Shown one piece after another: positions 47,784 to 59,290 of a stretch of DNA of 64,000 nt. Positions within the stretch are counted from its first letter, which is position 1. Each line of letters opens with the position of its first letter. The translations under genes were made by a program, and so were the position numbers. Below the pieces are notes generated by a model. That model made no database searches. It was given only the letters and a program-made list of their open reading frames with translations, and was not told the DNA's origin. Source of the DNA: Zygnema cylindricum (taxonomy: Eukaryota > Streptophyta > Zygnematophyceae > Zygnematales > Zygnemataceae); the NCBI GenBank assembly GCA_037447655.1, contig JBBHKE010000402.1:93126-157125 (forward strand), written 5' to 3'.

Positions 47784-49243
47784 TGGGATATCACCCCGAT
47801 TACCGAGACCCCAATCCCTTTCCCGGGCCAAGGGGGGGAAAGGAAGGGGGAGGGGATAACTTTTACCTTCCCCCTGCGCTCATCCCTATTCCATGTCCAA
47901 GCATCTCTCTTATTTTGCATGCATATCTATGGGAGGGATATAGGCAACAGTGGGCATGATCATCATTTTGGGGAACATTCCCATTCGGGGTTTATTTGCA
48001 TGACTCCAATGCCGCCGACTCCGGGCTGTGGCCCCTTCCCTCACGATAATCAGACACGCTCGACAGCTGTCATGCTCGTGTGGTTTTCAGGCATACCTTT
48101 ATATCACCAAGGATTTCCGGGCCTTATTTACCGTGTACGGTCTTCAGAGTACGGGGGAGAGAGTGCACGAAGCCGGACAAGATTCTTTTATTTCCTAAAC
48201 TGAGCAGAATGCACTTTATTTCGCGCGTAACAGAGGCGGGACCACAAAGTTCCACCATCTCAAAGATTGCAATTCTGTTACATGGGACCTATTTTTTGAC
48301 AGCCCGCGTGGGGGGTACATTGTGGATAGCAACGTAAATTTCGGGATTTGCATCTAGATTATGTTGTTACCTGTCAATAGGAATTTAGTTCAGGCTCAGC
48401 TGACTTTTGGTCCATTAATTACATCAAGTCAAAGTCTGGCAAGTTAGTGTCCTTTTCAAGACTTTGTCTTATAATAGTGGAACAAATAATTACTTCCGGC
48501 CACTGATCTAGCCGCAGTCCGGAACAGAAATTTTTGCCCCAAGTGTATTACGGATTATTTTGTCTCGTGTTAGTTCCATTACACTTCCTTGTCGCTCATT
48601 AGTTAATAGCGTAGCTTTGACTTTGGGACCTGCAATTTGAAAAACTTTGATGTATAAGGCACTTGGGGTCGAAGAAGACTGGTTGTTTTTTAGTAATGTC
48701 ATATGTGAAAACCCTCAGAAATTCCAACAAACCTTCTTTCGGAGAATATTTGTGTTGTGTCGACTCTTTTGCCATCTTGGTTTTGGATCTCTCTTTTGTG
48801 GAAATCACAGTCTGGGCGGGTAGTTGGCATTATCTTCCTTATGGGTGATTTTGGACTTTTTGTTGTTTCGAACCGAGAAGAGTCTGGTCGGTTTCGAGCT
48901 ACGGACACCGAAGGTTGTAAGAGTACCATACCCTTTAACGATACTATCGAGAGAGGGGTCGCCTTTTTCTAATTGTCATCGGTGATTGTAGAGGTACGTT
49001 ACGCTTGCTTTGCTACATTTCACATTTTCTATCTTTTATTCTCTTTTCAGGGGCAAGGAGATATTGTTAGATCTGGAGTGCCAATCATATTTATTTATAT
49101 ATATCTACGAGGTAGTGCATTTGTGTTTTCGATTGGAGTTCTTTTTGCTTTAGAGTGACCGTTTCGGAGTAAACTAAAACCCCCTGGATCAGGGTAGTGG
49201 GTTTTGAGGGAACACGTGCGATAGACCTCTCGTAGACAAAGCA
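47784..49243 (+). mobile_element. Ty3/gypsy 3' LTR
   Basis: A 1460-bp LTR running from TGGGATATCACCCC after the polypurine tract to GTAGACAAAGCA. Its last 1.17 kb aligns with the 5' LTR at 29484-30641. It includes GC-rich runs (AAGGGGGGGAAAGG near 47830) and a TATTTATATATATC stretch near 49092-49105. Frames within it have no recognisable product. Confidence 0.8.
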
Positions 49244-49332
49244 CAATTCGCATTCAGGGTTTATTAGCAGGACTCCAATGTCGACAACTCCGGGCTGTGG
49301 GCCCTTCCCTCACGTTAATCAGGCACGCTCGA
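49244..49332 (+). mobile_element. gypsy LTR fragment
   Basis: Repeats the block found at about 47983-48065 inside the 3' LTR (GGGTTTATT, ACTCCAATG, CTCCGGGCTGTGG, CACGCTCGACA). It is a truncated second LTR copy directly abutting the first and cut off by a family-A fragment. Confidence 0.65.
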
Positions 49333-51171
49333 CATGAATTCTGAAGTACAATGGAGGACACAGAATTGCATTTACGATAGAGGGATTGCTTTTTGAAAGT
49401 ACTAATGGGGAATTGTTTCGGGACAATTCAGGTGTCCGCCACCGGCTTTGGTGGAACTCACTATAAAGATTCATGTGGGGCTTCCCAAAAAACCAACTGG
49501 ATTTCAGATGCAACGCAAGGTAAAGGGAAAATCATTGTTATAGAAAGGGGAAAAAGGGAGAAAGGAAAAGGAACACCTATTGTGAGGGTAGCTAGGCTCT
49601 TGGCTACGGTGTCAATTATAGGGGTTATAACTAAAATTGAACAAACTAAGAATAGAATTAGGGAGTATAAAAACAATATAGCAAAACATCTAACATTTAG
49701 AAATGTGTGTAAGTCCATAGCATTCATTCTTTTAAATGAAACAAAGTCTTCAAACATCTGGGAAACACTAAGACAGATTTATAGGAGTGAGATTATACAG
49801 TGGCAGCAATTAGTTAAACAGGAAATAGAGGCCTATGTTCATAAAGGCGGTAGCATGATAGGGTTTGGCAATGATGTTGTTGCGTTATGTGTTGAGCTTG
49901 CTAGTGCAGGATATGTAGAATCTGAGGAGAGAAAGATTAACACACTAATCATGAAACTCCCTGATGAGTATGAAAACATCATTAACTATATGAAGGATAT
50001 GATTTGCTCCTCGTGAACTTGAAGCATTACCATGGGGATAATACTTGTGAGGGAAAGCACTTAGGAGCTTCATAAGGGAAGTGACAGGGTGAATGCACTA
50101 ATAGCTGGTGGTGATGAGCGGAAGCGTGATGAGAGGAATGAAAGTGACGAGTGGAAGCGTGATGAGAGGAAAAAAGACAAAGGTAAACCCTACCAGAACT
50201 TTGGTGGAAAGAGAGGGAGAGGAAAAGAAAAGGGAGCTTCGAAAGGAGGGTTTTGCTTCTTTTGTAGGGAACTGGGTCACTATATGGAGGAATGCCCTTC
50301 TTTGGAAGACCTTAGAAGTTGGAATATGGATGAGGAGGAACAAGGGGAAGAGGGGAAATAGGATGAAGATATTTTGGAGCTTCTCCCCATTGGTAGTATA
50401 GGGAAGAGAGAAAAGCACACAGAAATTCCACGAAAGCAACAATGTGCTTTTGGAGGTATAAGGGAATTAAAGAGAGAGGAGAAACTTGAGGGAGTTCAAA
50501 ATATTGAGAATAGTTTCATAGATATTTTGGAAACAGAAAACTATTCAGAAAGGGGAACTTCAACGGATTTCAAGGATAGGGGAGAAGAGGAATATTTAAT
50601 GAAATGTTTAGGGGAGGAGAAATATTTTTTGGGTATAAAAATAGAAAGTGATAGTGGAAAGAATTCCATAGAAGAGAGTAAGGAAAGTTCCAAAAATGGG
50701 GTAATTATCATGGATAAAAATAAAAGTAAGGATGATGTACATCATATCAGGAACTTAGTGGGGACTAATGGCTTTTCGGAAAATTTGGGGGGGGGTGGAT
50801 TTGACATCACTCCTTGGTGTAATGTCGCTTATGAAGATGTGCCAGCAAAAGGGTTATAATCCGGGTATATGTTGCAGATTGGGGATGGGGTTGACTGTTG
50901 GAAATGCAAAAGGGATAGTGGATTTTGCTTGGATGAAAAAGGGAGGAGGTGGATAAAATTGTTGCTCGGATTTACGAAAAGTGACATGCAAAATAAAATG
51001 TATGATCAACAAGATGAAATTATTTCGGATCATCTAATACACTTTCTTAAATATGAAGGTATTCGCTTAAAGCTTCATGAAGGAAAAAAAGAAAAGAAAA
51101 GAATAAAAAATATATATATTTCTTGTTTTCGATGGGAGTTGAAAGAAAAGTAGACTAGAAAATAAGGGGAG
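49333..51171 (+). pseudogene. non-autonomous family-A copia derivative
   Basis: A short family-A LTR end with ATG at 49351 and terminus GAATTGCA (49370) is followed by Gag. The Gag core 49393-50015 contains NIWETLRQIYRSEI and IMKLPDEYENIINYM. A basic stretch leads to an intact CCHC knuckle CFFCRELGHYMEEC (about 50254-50295). An acidic linker then passes directly into an RT-tail fragment EKYFLGIKIESD (about 50620-50655), a short charged spacer and an RNase H remnant (LVGTNGF to about 50900). Protease, integrase and catalytic RT are missing, exactly as in the minus-strand copy at 14496-15908. The reading frame is relatively long between stops, so this copy may be younger. A purine tract GAAAATAAGGGGAG precedes the LTR. 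Confidence 0.75.
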
Positions 51172-51455
51172 TGTTGCTATTCAAGTATCTTCTAGGCCAA
51201 GAGATTGTTAAATAAAAGGCAAAAAGGAGACAGTGGCAGCTTGCCTCTAACTCTTCTCTCAAGTCCCCACACTTGTCGCAGTCACTGAAGACTGGAGGAA
51301 GAGTTAGAGCCATGGCTGCATAGGCTGTCCAAAGAGGACAGGAAGGCCAATCTTGATAGAGTTACAAAAGGTTTGACGGAAGAGTTAGAGCCATGGCTGC
51401 CTAGGCTATCCAAAGAGGACGAAAGGCCAATTTTGATAGAGTTACAAAAGGTTTG
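51172..51455 (+). mobile_element. family-A 3' LTR, truncated
   Basis: Starts TGTTGCTATTCAAG, with the TATCTTCTAGG block and a TTGCCTCTAACTCTTCTCTC block. It runs into a two-copy tandem duplication and then into inverted family-A LTR sequence. Confidence 0.65.
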
Positions 51456-51457
51456 AC
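51297..51457. repeat. 81-bp tandem duplication inside an LTR
   Basis: Two adjacent units beginning GGAAGAGTTAGAGCCATGGC (51297 and 51378) and ending GGTTTGAC. They differ by a few substitutions and a three-base indel. Confidence 0.85.
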
Positions 51458-51529
51458 AGACCCTGGATTAGAGCCTGATACCTGCCGTCCGTCAAAGTAG
51501 CAGTTAGCTGTATCCTATAAGTCTAAGAC

Positions 51530-51934
51530 TGCAATTCTGTGTCCCCCATTGGACTACAGAATACAGGAAGCCTCTAGATAGTATTTAACTAACCCACTTT
51601 AAGCCACGACCACTTCTGTCCAAGAAGGCAAACTGACAATTTGACTGCACCCCTGTGCAGCCTGGACTCCCCTGAGTCCGTAGCAAAAAGAATCACTGAA
51701 AACGGCCAACCAACCGATAAGTTATGAGGCAGTAAAAATGCCAATTTGGCATTTTACGGTCATCGCCACGTCAAGGGACATGTGGCCCGTCAACATTGGA
51801 TTGCGGCAACTTCGGAGATTACCAAAAAAAATCCAGATATGACATGTGTCAACATTTCGGCCATGTTGTACGATGGCCATATAGAAAGTACATCGGCACC
51901 TGTACTTTTCTGTACGTCAGGGTAATGTGATTGG
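51530..51934 (-). mobile_element. family-A LTR fragment, inverted
   Basis: On the plus strand it starts TGCAATTCTGTGTCCCCC, the complement of the LTR 3' terminus including the Gag ATG. It continues through the AAGCCACGACCACTTCTG and GGACTCCCCTGAGTCC blocks, and is cut off at the next plus-strand LTR. GTCTAAGAC precedes it. Confidence 0.65.
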
Positions 51935-52939
51935 TGTTGAAATTATTAGATTTATATGGTATTTTCTATGTCTAAATAGTTTAATACAAAAAAGAAAAGA
52001 AAAGGCGAACAACGTGCCTCCACCTCCTCTCTCTACCCAACATACTTATTGTAGTCACTAAGGGATAGAGAGGGTGGTTGAGCAATGGCTGTCCTAGCTC
52101 AACAGGCAAGAGTTAAGGGTGACTTAAGTCACTCTCAACAAAAGGTTGAATCCGGCAGGACTCGAACCTCCAACCGGCAGAGCGCGGCATAGCCATTAGC
52201 TCAAACCAGTATGTCGTAGAAGTCCGTTAGGAGATATACGGTTCGATATTTATTTAAACAATTGTATGGTACTGAAATCAATTAACTTGAATTTGAACGA
52301 AGGAACATAAAACTTGTAAAAGTTAGTGTGGATGTCATTTCGCACGAAACAAATGAATCGGACATTTGTTTCGATGGTCAACATTTAAGGTCACATTTAA
52401 TCAGATGGCACATATCATCGCCGAGATCACGGAATGGTCACTTTGGCTTTTATCAACTTGGCATGACTTGGCGCCGCGTGGAAGGATGAATTTCGATCGC
52501 GGGAGTTCCAAGGAACGTACGGACAAGTTGAAAAATGACACGCGTCCACTTAGTGGCCTTTTCGTACACAGGCCGTACATAAAGGACATCGGCCATAGTA
52601 CCTTTTTGTAACTTAAAGTCATATGATTCGTTTGTACTTCAGTAGATAGGGGCTGTGAGAGGGGTTTAGGAATTAGGAAATTTGGTAGGCAGTTACCTAT
52701 CTCTAAGAGAGCTTTGTATAAAATTGGCGTTTTTGCTGGCTCATAACTTATCGACTAGTTGGCAGTTTTCAGTGATTTTTTTTGCTACGAACTCTGGAGA
52801 GTCCAGGCTGCACAAGGTAACTATCAAACTGTCAGTTTGCCTTCCTAGACAGCAAAAAAATGTGGCTTGAAGTAGGTTAGTTAAATACTATGTAGAGGCT
52901 TCCTATATTCTGTAGTCGAATGGAGGACACACAATTGCA
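51935..52939 (+). mobile_element. family-A copia 5' LTR
   Basis: A 1005-bp LTR from TGTTGAAATTATTAG to ACACAATTGCA. It contains the antisense tRNA-like module near 52085-52215, a TATA-like TTGTATAAAATTGG near 52710 and the Gag ATG at 52920 inside the LTR end. It is the most complete family-A LTR in the window. Confidence 0.8.
52085..52215 (-). repeat. tRNA-like module on the antisense strand of LTR-A
   Basis: The complement holds GAGGTTCGAGTCC (52170-52158), an exact B-box consensus match, and TGAGCTAATGG upstream, A-box-like. It is the second copy of the module at 28680-28800. Confidence 0.4.
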
Positions 52940-55668
52940 AGTTATAGGCCCACCCTCTAGGGTGCCCACCTTCAATGGATATGGGTTCATCTATTGGGAA
53001 GCCATGTTGATGAGAGTTTTGTGCAAGAAACGATACTAGGGTATCATCACTGGATAGGTGAAACGTCCACCTTCGGGAACTCCACCAAGATTTGGAGGAG
53101 TAAGGTTCCCTGCAACAACGGCTGCCTTAGCGGAGGAGGCAAATGATAGGGATAGCAGTGTGTTCGAAAAGGGGAAAGGGAAAGAGACACCCCTCACTCT
53201 TATTGCGACAGTACTTGGAGCGGCGACCGTGGAGTGTGCCTTTGGAGCAATTCGGGAAGCGCCACAAAAACGGTGGATCATTAACTCAGGTGCATCGATG
53301 CATATGTGGCGTGATAACGAACTCTTCACTAAGCTAAGAAAAATCTCTACTTAGAGATAAAGTATGGGGATGGGAGAGTGGTAACTACAGATCTAGTGGA
53401 GTCAGTAGATCTGAAAGTCTTAGTGGAGGGTAAGACTTCTATACTTACATTCTCAGATGTACTTTACATTCTTCAATTGAGTAAAAATCTTGTCTCTATG
53501 TCTGTGTTAGATGACAAGGAGTTTGATACCTTGACTAGAATGGGAGTCTTTACAGCTAAGTATGGGGATGAATTTTACTTCACGGCAGATAAGGGTAGCC
53601 AAGGAATGTTTAGGCTTAACCTGAGTAATGAAAAGAAAAATGCTTACTATGTTGGTGTTCCTAAGTTGATGATTTGGCATAAGCGGTTGGGACATGTGCA
53701 TTTTGATAGGTTGAGTGAAATGAAAAAGCTTGGGGTAGTAAAAGGCATTCAGAATGGAAATAATAAAATGATGGATGACTATAGAGGCTGTGTTCGAGTA
53801 AGGCTCATAGACTTCCCTTTCCAAAAGCCGCCACATATAGAGGTGAGAAAATATTAGATTTGGTCCACACAGATATTTGGGGACCTGTAAAAGTACCTTC
53901 AGTTGGAGGAAAGAGGTTTATGATGACAATAACCGATGACTGGTCTAGATACTCTAGAGTCTATTTTTTAAAAACAAAGTCTGAAGCATCAACTTACTTC
54001 AAAGAATATAAGGCTTGGAGTGAGAAGTTGCATGAAACCCCCATTAAGAGGATAAGGAGTGATAAAGGGGGGGAATATACCCTCTAACTAGTTTGACGAA
54101 TATCTGAGAGATGAGGGAGTGCAGAACCAGAAAACTGTACCCTAAAACCCGGAACAAAATGGGGTAGCTAAGAGGTTGAATCAAACACTAGGAGATAGTG
54201 AATGCAGTATGTTAGCCGAAATAAATATAGGAAAGAGATTTTGGGCAGAGGCAATGAACTGTGCCAACTACATTAAGAATAAAGTCCTTACCTCAGCTAT
54301 AAAGGGAGTGACACCTTATGAGAGAGGGGTTGGAAGGAAACGAGATATCTTACACCTTAAAGTGTTCGGTAGCCAAGTTTACAGTCTTGACACGGATAGA
54401 AAAAATTGGAAAGTAGATGCTAAGGGAAATTTTAGATACTTTGTGGGATAGGATGAGGATGGGGGTATAGAGTCTATGACTTAACAAAGAAGGATATCAT
54501 TCTGGTCAAACACCTAGTTGTCATAGATGAAGGGAAGTCATTTGACCCCTTCAAATATATAAAGAAGATAAGAATCAGTTTAGAGTCCGAAAGTGAGGAG
54601 AACTCGGTCGTTCCCGAAAAAGACATGAGTGAAACCGTGATTACAAACTCAAGGGCGATCCGAGATATAGGAGACTCACGAGAAACCTCACAAACTCCTA
54701 TGGACTTCGAGGAGATCGAAGAAGTGGGACTAAAACCAGCTCTCTTGGACAGGAGAGTTAATGAGACAGTGAAGAGAAATCCTAGACTTCCATCCATTCC
54801 TGCTTCGGAGTTTGAGGGCGTGAGAAGGAGCAGCAAAAGGATATAGGAAAAACAGGCCGCTCATAAGGTAACTATGCTATCTCACCCATATGAGCTTCAA
54901 TCATACTCGGAGGCAGTGAATAGTCCAAAGAAAGAAAGATGGATTCAAGCCATAAATGATGAGATGGCCTTCATCATGGAAGCAAATACTTGGGAACTAG
55001 CACATTCTCCTCAGGACAAAAAACCTATAGGGTGTAAATGGGAATTTAAATTAGAACTGAACCCAGATAATACCATTGAGAGATATAAGGCTCGATTGGT
55101 AGCGAATGGGTTCACCCAAAAAGAGGGGATTGACTATGAGGAGACCTTTGCTCCAGTTTATCGGTTCCTTTCAATAAGGATTCTCCTAAGTCTAGCAACA
55201 ACAGAAGACAAGGAAATACACCAGATAGACATTAAGACTACTTTTCTTAATGGTGAGTTAGAGGAAGAAATTTTCATGAGGCAACCCGAGGGGTTCATGG
55301 AGTAAAGTCTGCAGGCTTTTAAAGTCATTGTATCGACTGAAGCATGCTCCCCGACAATGGAATAAGAAACTAGATGAGTTTGTCACCGGTTTGGGATATA
55401 TTTAGATCAGCTCTGACCATTTTATCTATATGTTTGAAGATGAGAATTGTGTTATTTTTATTGCAATTTATGTGGATGATGTGCTTGTGTTGAATAAATT
55501 TTTGGAAAAGATCAATAAGTTAAAGAAAGATCTTAAAAGCAGATTTGATATGAAGGATTTAGGGGAAGCAAGATATATTTTGGGGATTCAAATAGAGAGA
55601 GATAAGGGGAAGAAGATTATCACACTTACTCAAAAAGAAGCAAAAGGTAATATGCATGAGAAATTCTA
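52920..55668 (+). pseudogene. family-A copia gag-pol, 3'-truncated
   Basis: Gag N-terminus VIGPPSRVPTFNG from 52920 (the first seven codons are in the LTR) is followed by a large deletion of central Gag and the zinc knuckle. The protease region WIINSGASMHM (about 53275) has Asp replaced by Asn. Then come GAG-pre-integrase (53500-53800, IWHKRLGHVHF), integrase (53858-54450, with SDKGGEY in place of SDNGGEY), a linker, and RT from 54880 with YVDD intact at 55469-55480 and DLGEARYILGIQIERD. It ends at about 55694, where a family-D LTR begins, so RNase H and the 3' LTR are absent. Stops are present near 53038, 53353, 54085, 54450 and 55303. Confidence 0.85.
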
Positions 55669-55694
55669 GATGGAAAATGCTAACAATTGTACCA

Positions 55695-56658
55695 TGTTGT
55701 TTTGGAAACCTTAAGTTCTCTCTATATCTTGCTGCTATGTTGCCATGCTGCGCTAAGTCTGACATCGCAGCTAGAAACCTTGAGCACTCTACACTTGTTG
55801 CTGTGCTGCTATGGTGCTCTGATCTGACATCGCAGCTGCGCAACTCCAATATCACAGCTCCGCTGACAGATCATAGCAGTCATAGCAGTCATAGCAGTCT
55901 GCGCAAGAAAGGTGTTTTGAATATGAGTCAGTTTGTGTGAAGATAAATTGACGGGGACATGATTTAGTGAGTATGTAACTCGAAAGGGAGTACACAGATT
56001 CGGTGCACTTTAGGCACACGTGTCGGTCCGTGAGAAAGTCAAGTTTGGTTGTTCTAGAAGAAAAGGTACAGTTACATTTGAGGACCAAATTTATACGTGG
56101 AGGTTCATCTTCGGTGATGAAAGAATACGTGGAAAGCGGACGAAGTCCGCCGTCATTTTTGGAAGAGAAGTATTGACTGTACCGTCATTTCAGCGGACGA
56201 ACTTTAACCGCGTACTATTTCATTTCTAGCTGCTGTCTGATTGGTGGAAATAATTATGTATATTCGACGGTGGGATTTTTGTTAATGAAGAGTAGTGTAC
56301 CATTTGACCACGCTAGTTGTAGTACGGTGTGATCAACCGTAGGCTCACTTGTATATATAGGACTTAGATGACTTTAGGAAAAGTAGGATTGTTGTGTAGG
56401 AAAAACTGCGAAGCAGTTTTTGGGTGTGTTTGAATTATAAGATCATTGTGATCTTTTGGCAGAACTTTGTGAAATTTTGCATTTGGGTTCTTTGGTGTAT
56501 ATTTTATATTGTGGCAAATTTGCAGACTTAGCGTAAGTCTGGTTTGTTTGGGGCTTCATTGTGAAGTTGGTTGTTTGTGGGATTTCGTGAGAGTTTCCTC
56601 TTTGCACAATTGATTATCATGGCAACTGCCGGTGCTTCTTCATCTTCTTCAGTGGCAC
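55695..56658 (+). mobile_element. family-D copia LTR, left copy, ending at an assembly gap
   Basis: Starts TGTTGTTTTGGAAACC inside the family-A RNase H region. It is homologous to 59291-60317 throughout: the ATAGCAGTC repeat (only about three units here), CTTGTATATATAGGACTTAG (TATA near 56350) and the Gag ATG at 56620. Sequence stops at the N run, just before the expected LTR end. Confidence 0.8.
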
Positions 56659-56668
56659 NNNNNNNNNN
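56659..56668. other. assembly gap (10 N)
   Basis: Ten N bases of placeholder length. The left side is family-D LTR/gag start and the right side is an inverted family-A LTR fragment, so the internal region of the left D element is probably missing. Confidence 0.95.
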
Positions 56669-57055
56669 GTCTATAAAAATTCCGATGATTTTTATATAGA
56701 CTGCCTGGGCCCTAAATAAGCGCCATGGATGCCAAGCAGTTCAACCGGTTGTTACCAGTCGAAATAGGATGATCTGATGCTGAGGATAAAGCTGACCATT
56801 GTTGTCCAACTTGACGAACCGTAGGTACCGCGAATAAATCCCGGGTCCGTTAGATATATTTTTAGTAGCCTTAAAAATATCTGCCTGTTGAACTAAGGCA
56901 GCCATGGATTAACCACTCTCTCTATCCTTTAGTGACTACAACAAGTATGGGGGCTAGAGAGAGGAGGTGTAGGCAGGCTGTCTGCCCTTTTTCTTTTCCT
57001 TTTATACTAACATTTTAAACCTAGAAAATACTCAAGAAATCTATTAATTTCAACA
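56669..57055 (-). mobile_element. family-A LTR fragment, inverted
   Basis: On the minus strand it starts TGTTGAAATTAATAG (57055), with the GTATTTTCTAGG and CTAAAGGATAGAGAG blocks of family A. At its far end 56669-56701 is an imperfect inverted repeat (GTCTATAAAAAT / ATTTTTATATAGAC) next to the assembly gap. Confidence 0.65.
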
Positions 57056-57079
57056 CAAAGTGACGGCAAAAATATCCAC

Positions 57080-57643
57080 TACACCGCCAATCGCTATTTG
57101 CGTAGTGTACGCTAATTTTGTCCCGCTTTTTTTTTTTTTTATTCTCCTATAGCGTAGCTTATTCTATTTTTTTCTGTACGCCATTTAGGGTTATTTTCCA
57201 AGTACCATACAAAACAAAAGTTCGTTGTCGTTTAAACAATGTTGTGTACGGTACGTGTCATACCGTACAAAAGTGTACCTTTTTAAGTGAAAAAGTATGA
57301 TTAATTAGTTTTAGTAACCGCGGACGCATGAGAATATGCGCTCTAAAAAGGGGATAAAATCGGGTTGTCAAATATCACGTTCGCACATCTTCGTCCGGCA
57401 ACCACGTTTCGAATGTGTGAATGTACGATTTGTGTACGATTTGTCAGATTTTGTACAAGTACCTACATTAGTGTAAGCATGTTTGCGACCGACATTTATT
57501 TTTTTCAAAGACCCAAATTATAATTATTTAACAATTAGAATGTATGTTTTTTTTCAAAATTTTCAAATTCTAATTTGCGTAAACCACGGTAATTGTTAAT
57601 ATACGCTAAAGTAACTTCTACGCTAATAGCGATTGGCGGTGTA
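57080..57643. mobile_element. TA-flanked MITE, long form
   Basis: A 564-bp element with termini TACACCGCCAATCGCTATT and AATAGCGATTGGCGGTGTA. The inverted repeat is near-perfect over about 20 bases and bounded by TA. AT-rich interior without coding capacity. Confidence 0.8.
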
Positions 57644-58798
57644 TTGTACTTTTTACTTTTGAAAAGTGAAAACCGACTTCACGACCGGCTAAAAACAAAT
57701 AATTAAACTCAATATTTCAACAATCCGAATCTGACATTTTTTTTTTCAAAACCTGAACACCCGAAATCCGGCCGCGTTATCGCACGCTTCCAAGGGTATG
57801 TCCCGTGTAATTGTAACTTAGCGAACTTAGTTTGTATTTTAGCGCAGATCCGGCGGATCCGGATTTCAGGTGTATCTATGTGTACCAAACGAAGTTGTCA
57901 CTTAAGGGTGTGACGATTGTAGACGTGGACAATGCGCGTGACGGCTGTCAACCGTTCGTTCGACGATGACGCAAAATGTACTTCTCCTTTTTTCGTTTTT
58001 TTTGTACGGTTAAAACTTATGCGGTACGGCGCTAAGTTTTACAGGAAAACGACAGAGAAAACCTTTTATTATGCACATGGGGACATACCCTAATTGTTAC
58101 CAAGTACCCGACACCCATTTCCGAAAAAAGAAAGCTAACCGAAACTCGATTTCTAGCGACTACCCACACCCGAATAAGTATAGAACAAGTGGTATAAATT
58201 ACAATAATGTTGGATAGTATGAATGTTACAGTACTATATTGTACTTTACTTAACAATACTGTACACCGCCAATCGTTATTAGCGTGTAAGTTTTTTTAGC
58301 GTATACGAATAATTAGCGTGGTTTACGCTAATTGGGAATTTGGAAATTTTCGAAAAAATCGTCTATTCTAATTAGGAATTAGGGTTTTTTTAAAATAGTG
58401 TGGATAACTCTATTTGAGAGTAAAAATAAAAAAAAGCAGGCCGGAATAAGCGTACACAACGCTAATAACGATTGGCGGTGTAATGTATTGTAGGGTAGTG
58501 GTAAGTACTGTACCACCGGAACCATCAATTTTTTTTTTAAGTATTTTATTTACGTGGCCATACCTTAATTGTTTTTTTTTAATCACCCAGCCGAATTCGG
58601 CCGCCCCACATAATTTGGCACCCCAATCCGTTCCGGATCAGACGCGGCCGTCTGGGTAATAATCACGTACGGATTCGGGAACCCGGTTGTGACCTCTGAC
58701 GTGAGACCTAGAAACATGAGTATCAAGGCGCGCCACGCACTATCGGTCTCACCGCGTAATTTAGAAGTAGACGGGGACAAAAAACAAAAGGTTTCGAA
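57644..58798. other. non-coding DNA between MITEs
   Basis: Apart from the MITE at 58262-58482, I see no gene or repeat. Short frames on both strands show no recognisable family. Confidence 0.5.
58262..58482. mobile_element. TA-flanked MITE, short form
   Basis: A 221-bp relative with termini TACACCGCCAATCGTTATT and AATAACGATTGGCGGTGTA, a perfect 19-bp inverted repeat, so this copy is probably recent. Part of the interior resembles the 57080 copy. Confidence 0.85.
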
Positions 58799-59247
58799 CA
58801 TAGTTCAAAAGTAGGTGAAAGTACGCCCATACAATATGCATATCGTACGCAAAACATACAATATGACCTTAAGACCCATATTGTATTGATCGCAAAATAA
58901 AAAAAAATAGTAACAAGGTCGAGTTTCACATCGATCGATAATTAAATGTCATGTCTAAATTTTGAAAAACATTCGGACAATTTTTTTTTTCTCTAAGTTT
59001 TGAGGTATTTTTTATTTAATTGTTAAATTTGGACGATCAGACGGTCGTTGATAAAATTAGCGATCTAAGAAAATCACAGAAAATCCCATAACATAACTTA
59101 CGATATGACTATCGTCAAATTTGGGCGATCGAACGGTCGCTGATCAATGTAGCGCTTTAAGAAGATCACATGAAAAGCCCATAACAAAACTTACGATAAA
59201 GGCGCTTACAAAAGACATACGATAAAAACGCCTTCTTTTGAACTATG
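58799..59247. mobile_element. hAT-like MITE, second copy
   Basis: A 449-bp copy of the 8049-8505 element with termini CATAGTTCAAAAGTAGGTG and CGCCTTCTTTTGAACTATG. It is flanked by GTTTCGAA (58791-58798) and GTTTAGAA (59248-59255), an 8-bp target duplication with one mismatch. The interior is about 85-90% similar by eye. Confidence 0.85.
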
Positions 59248-59290
59248 GTTTAGAAAAGAAACTGGAATATTGGAATGTACAAACAAAAGT

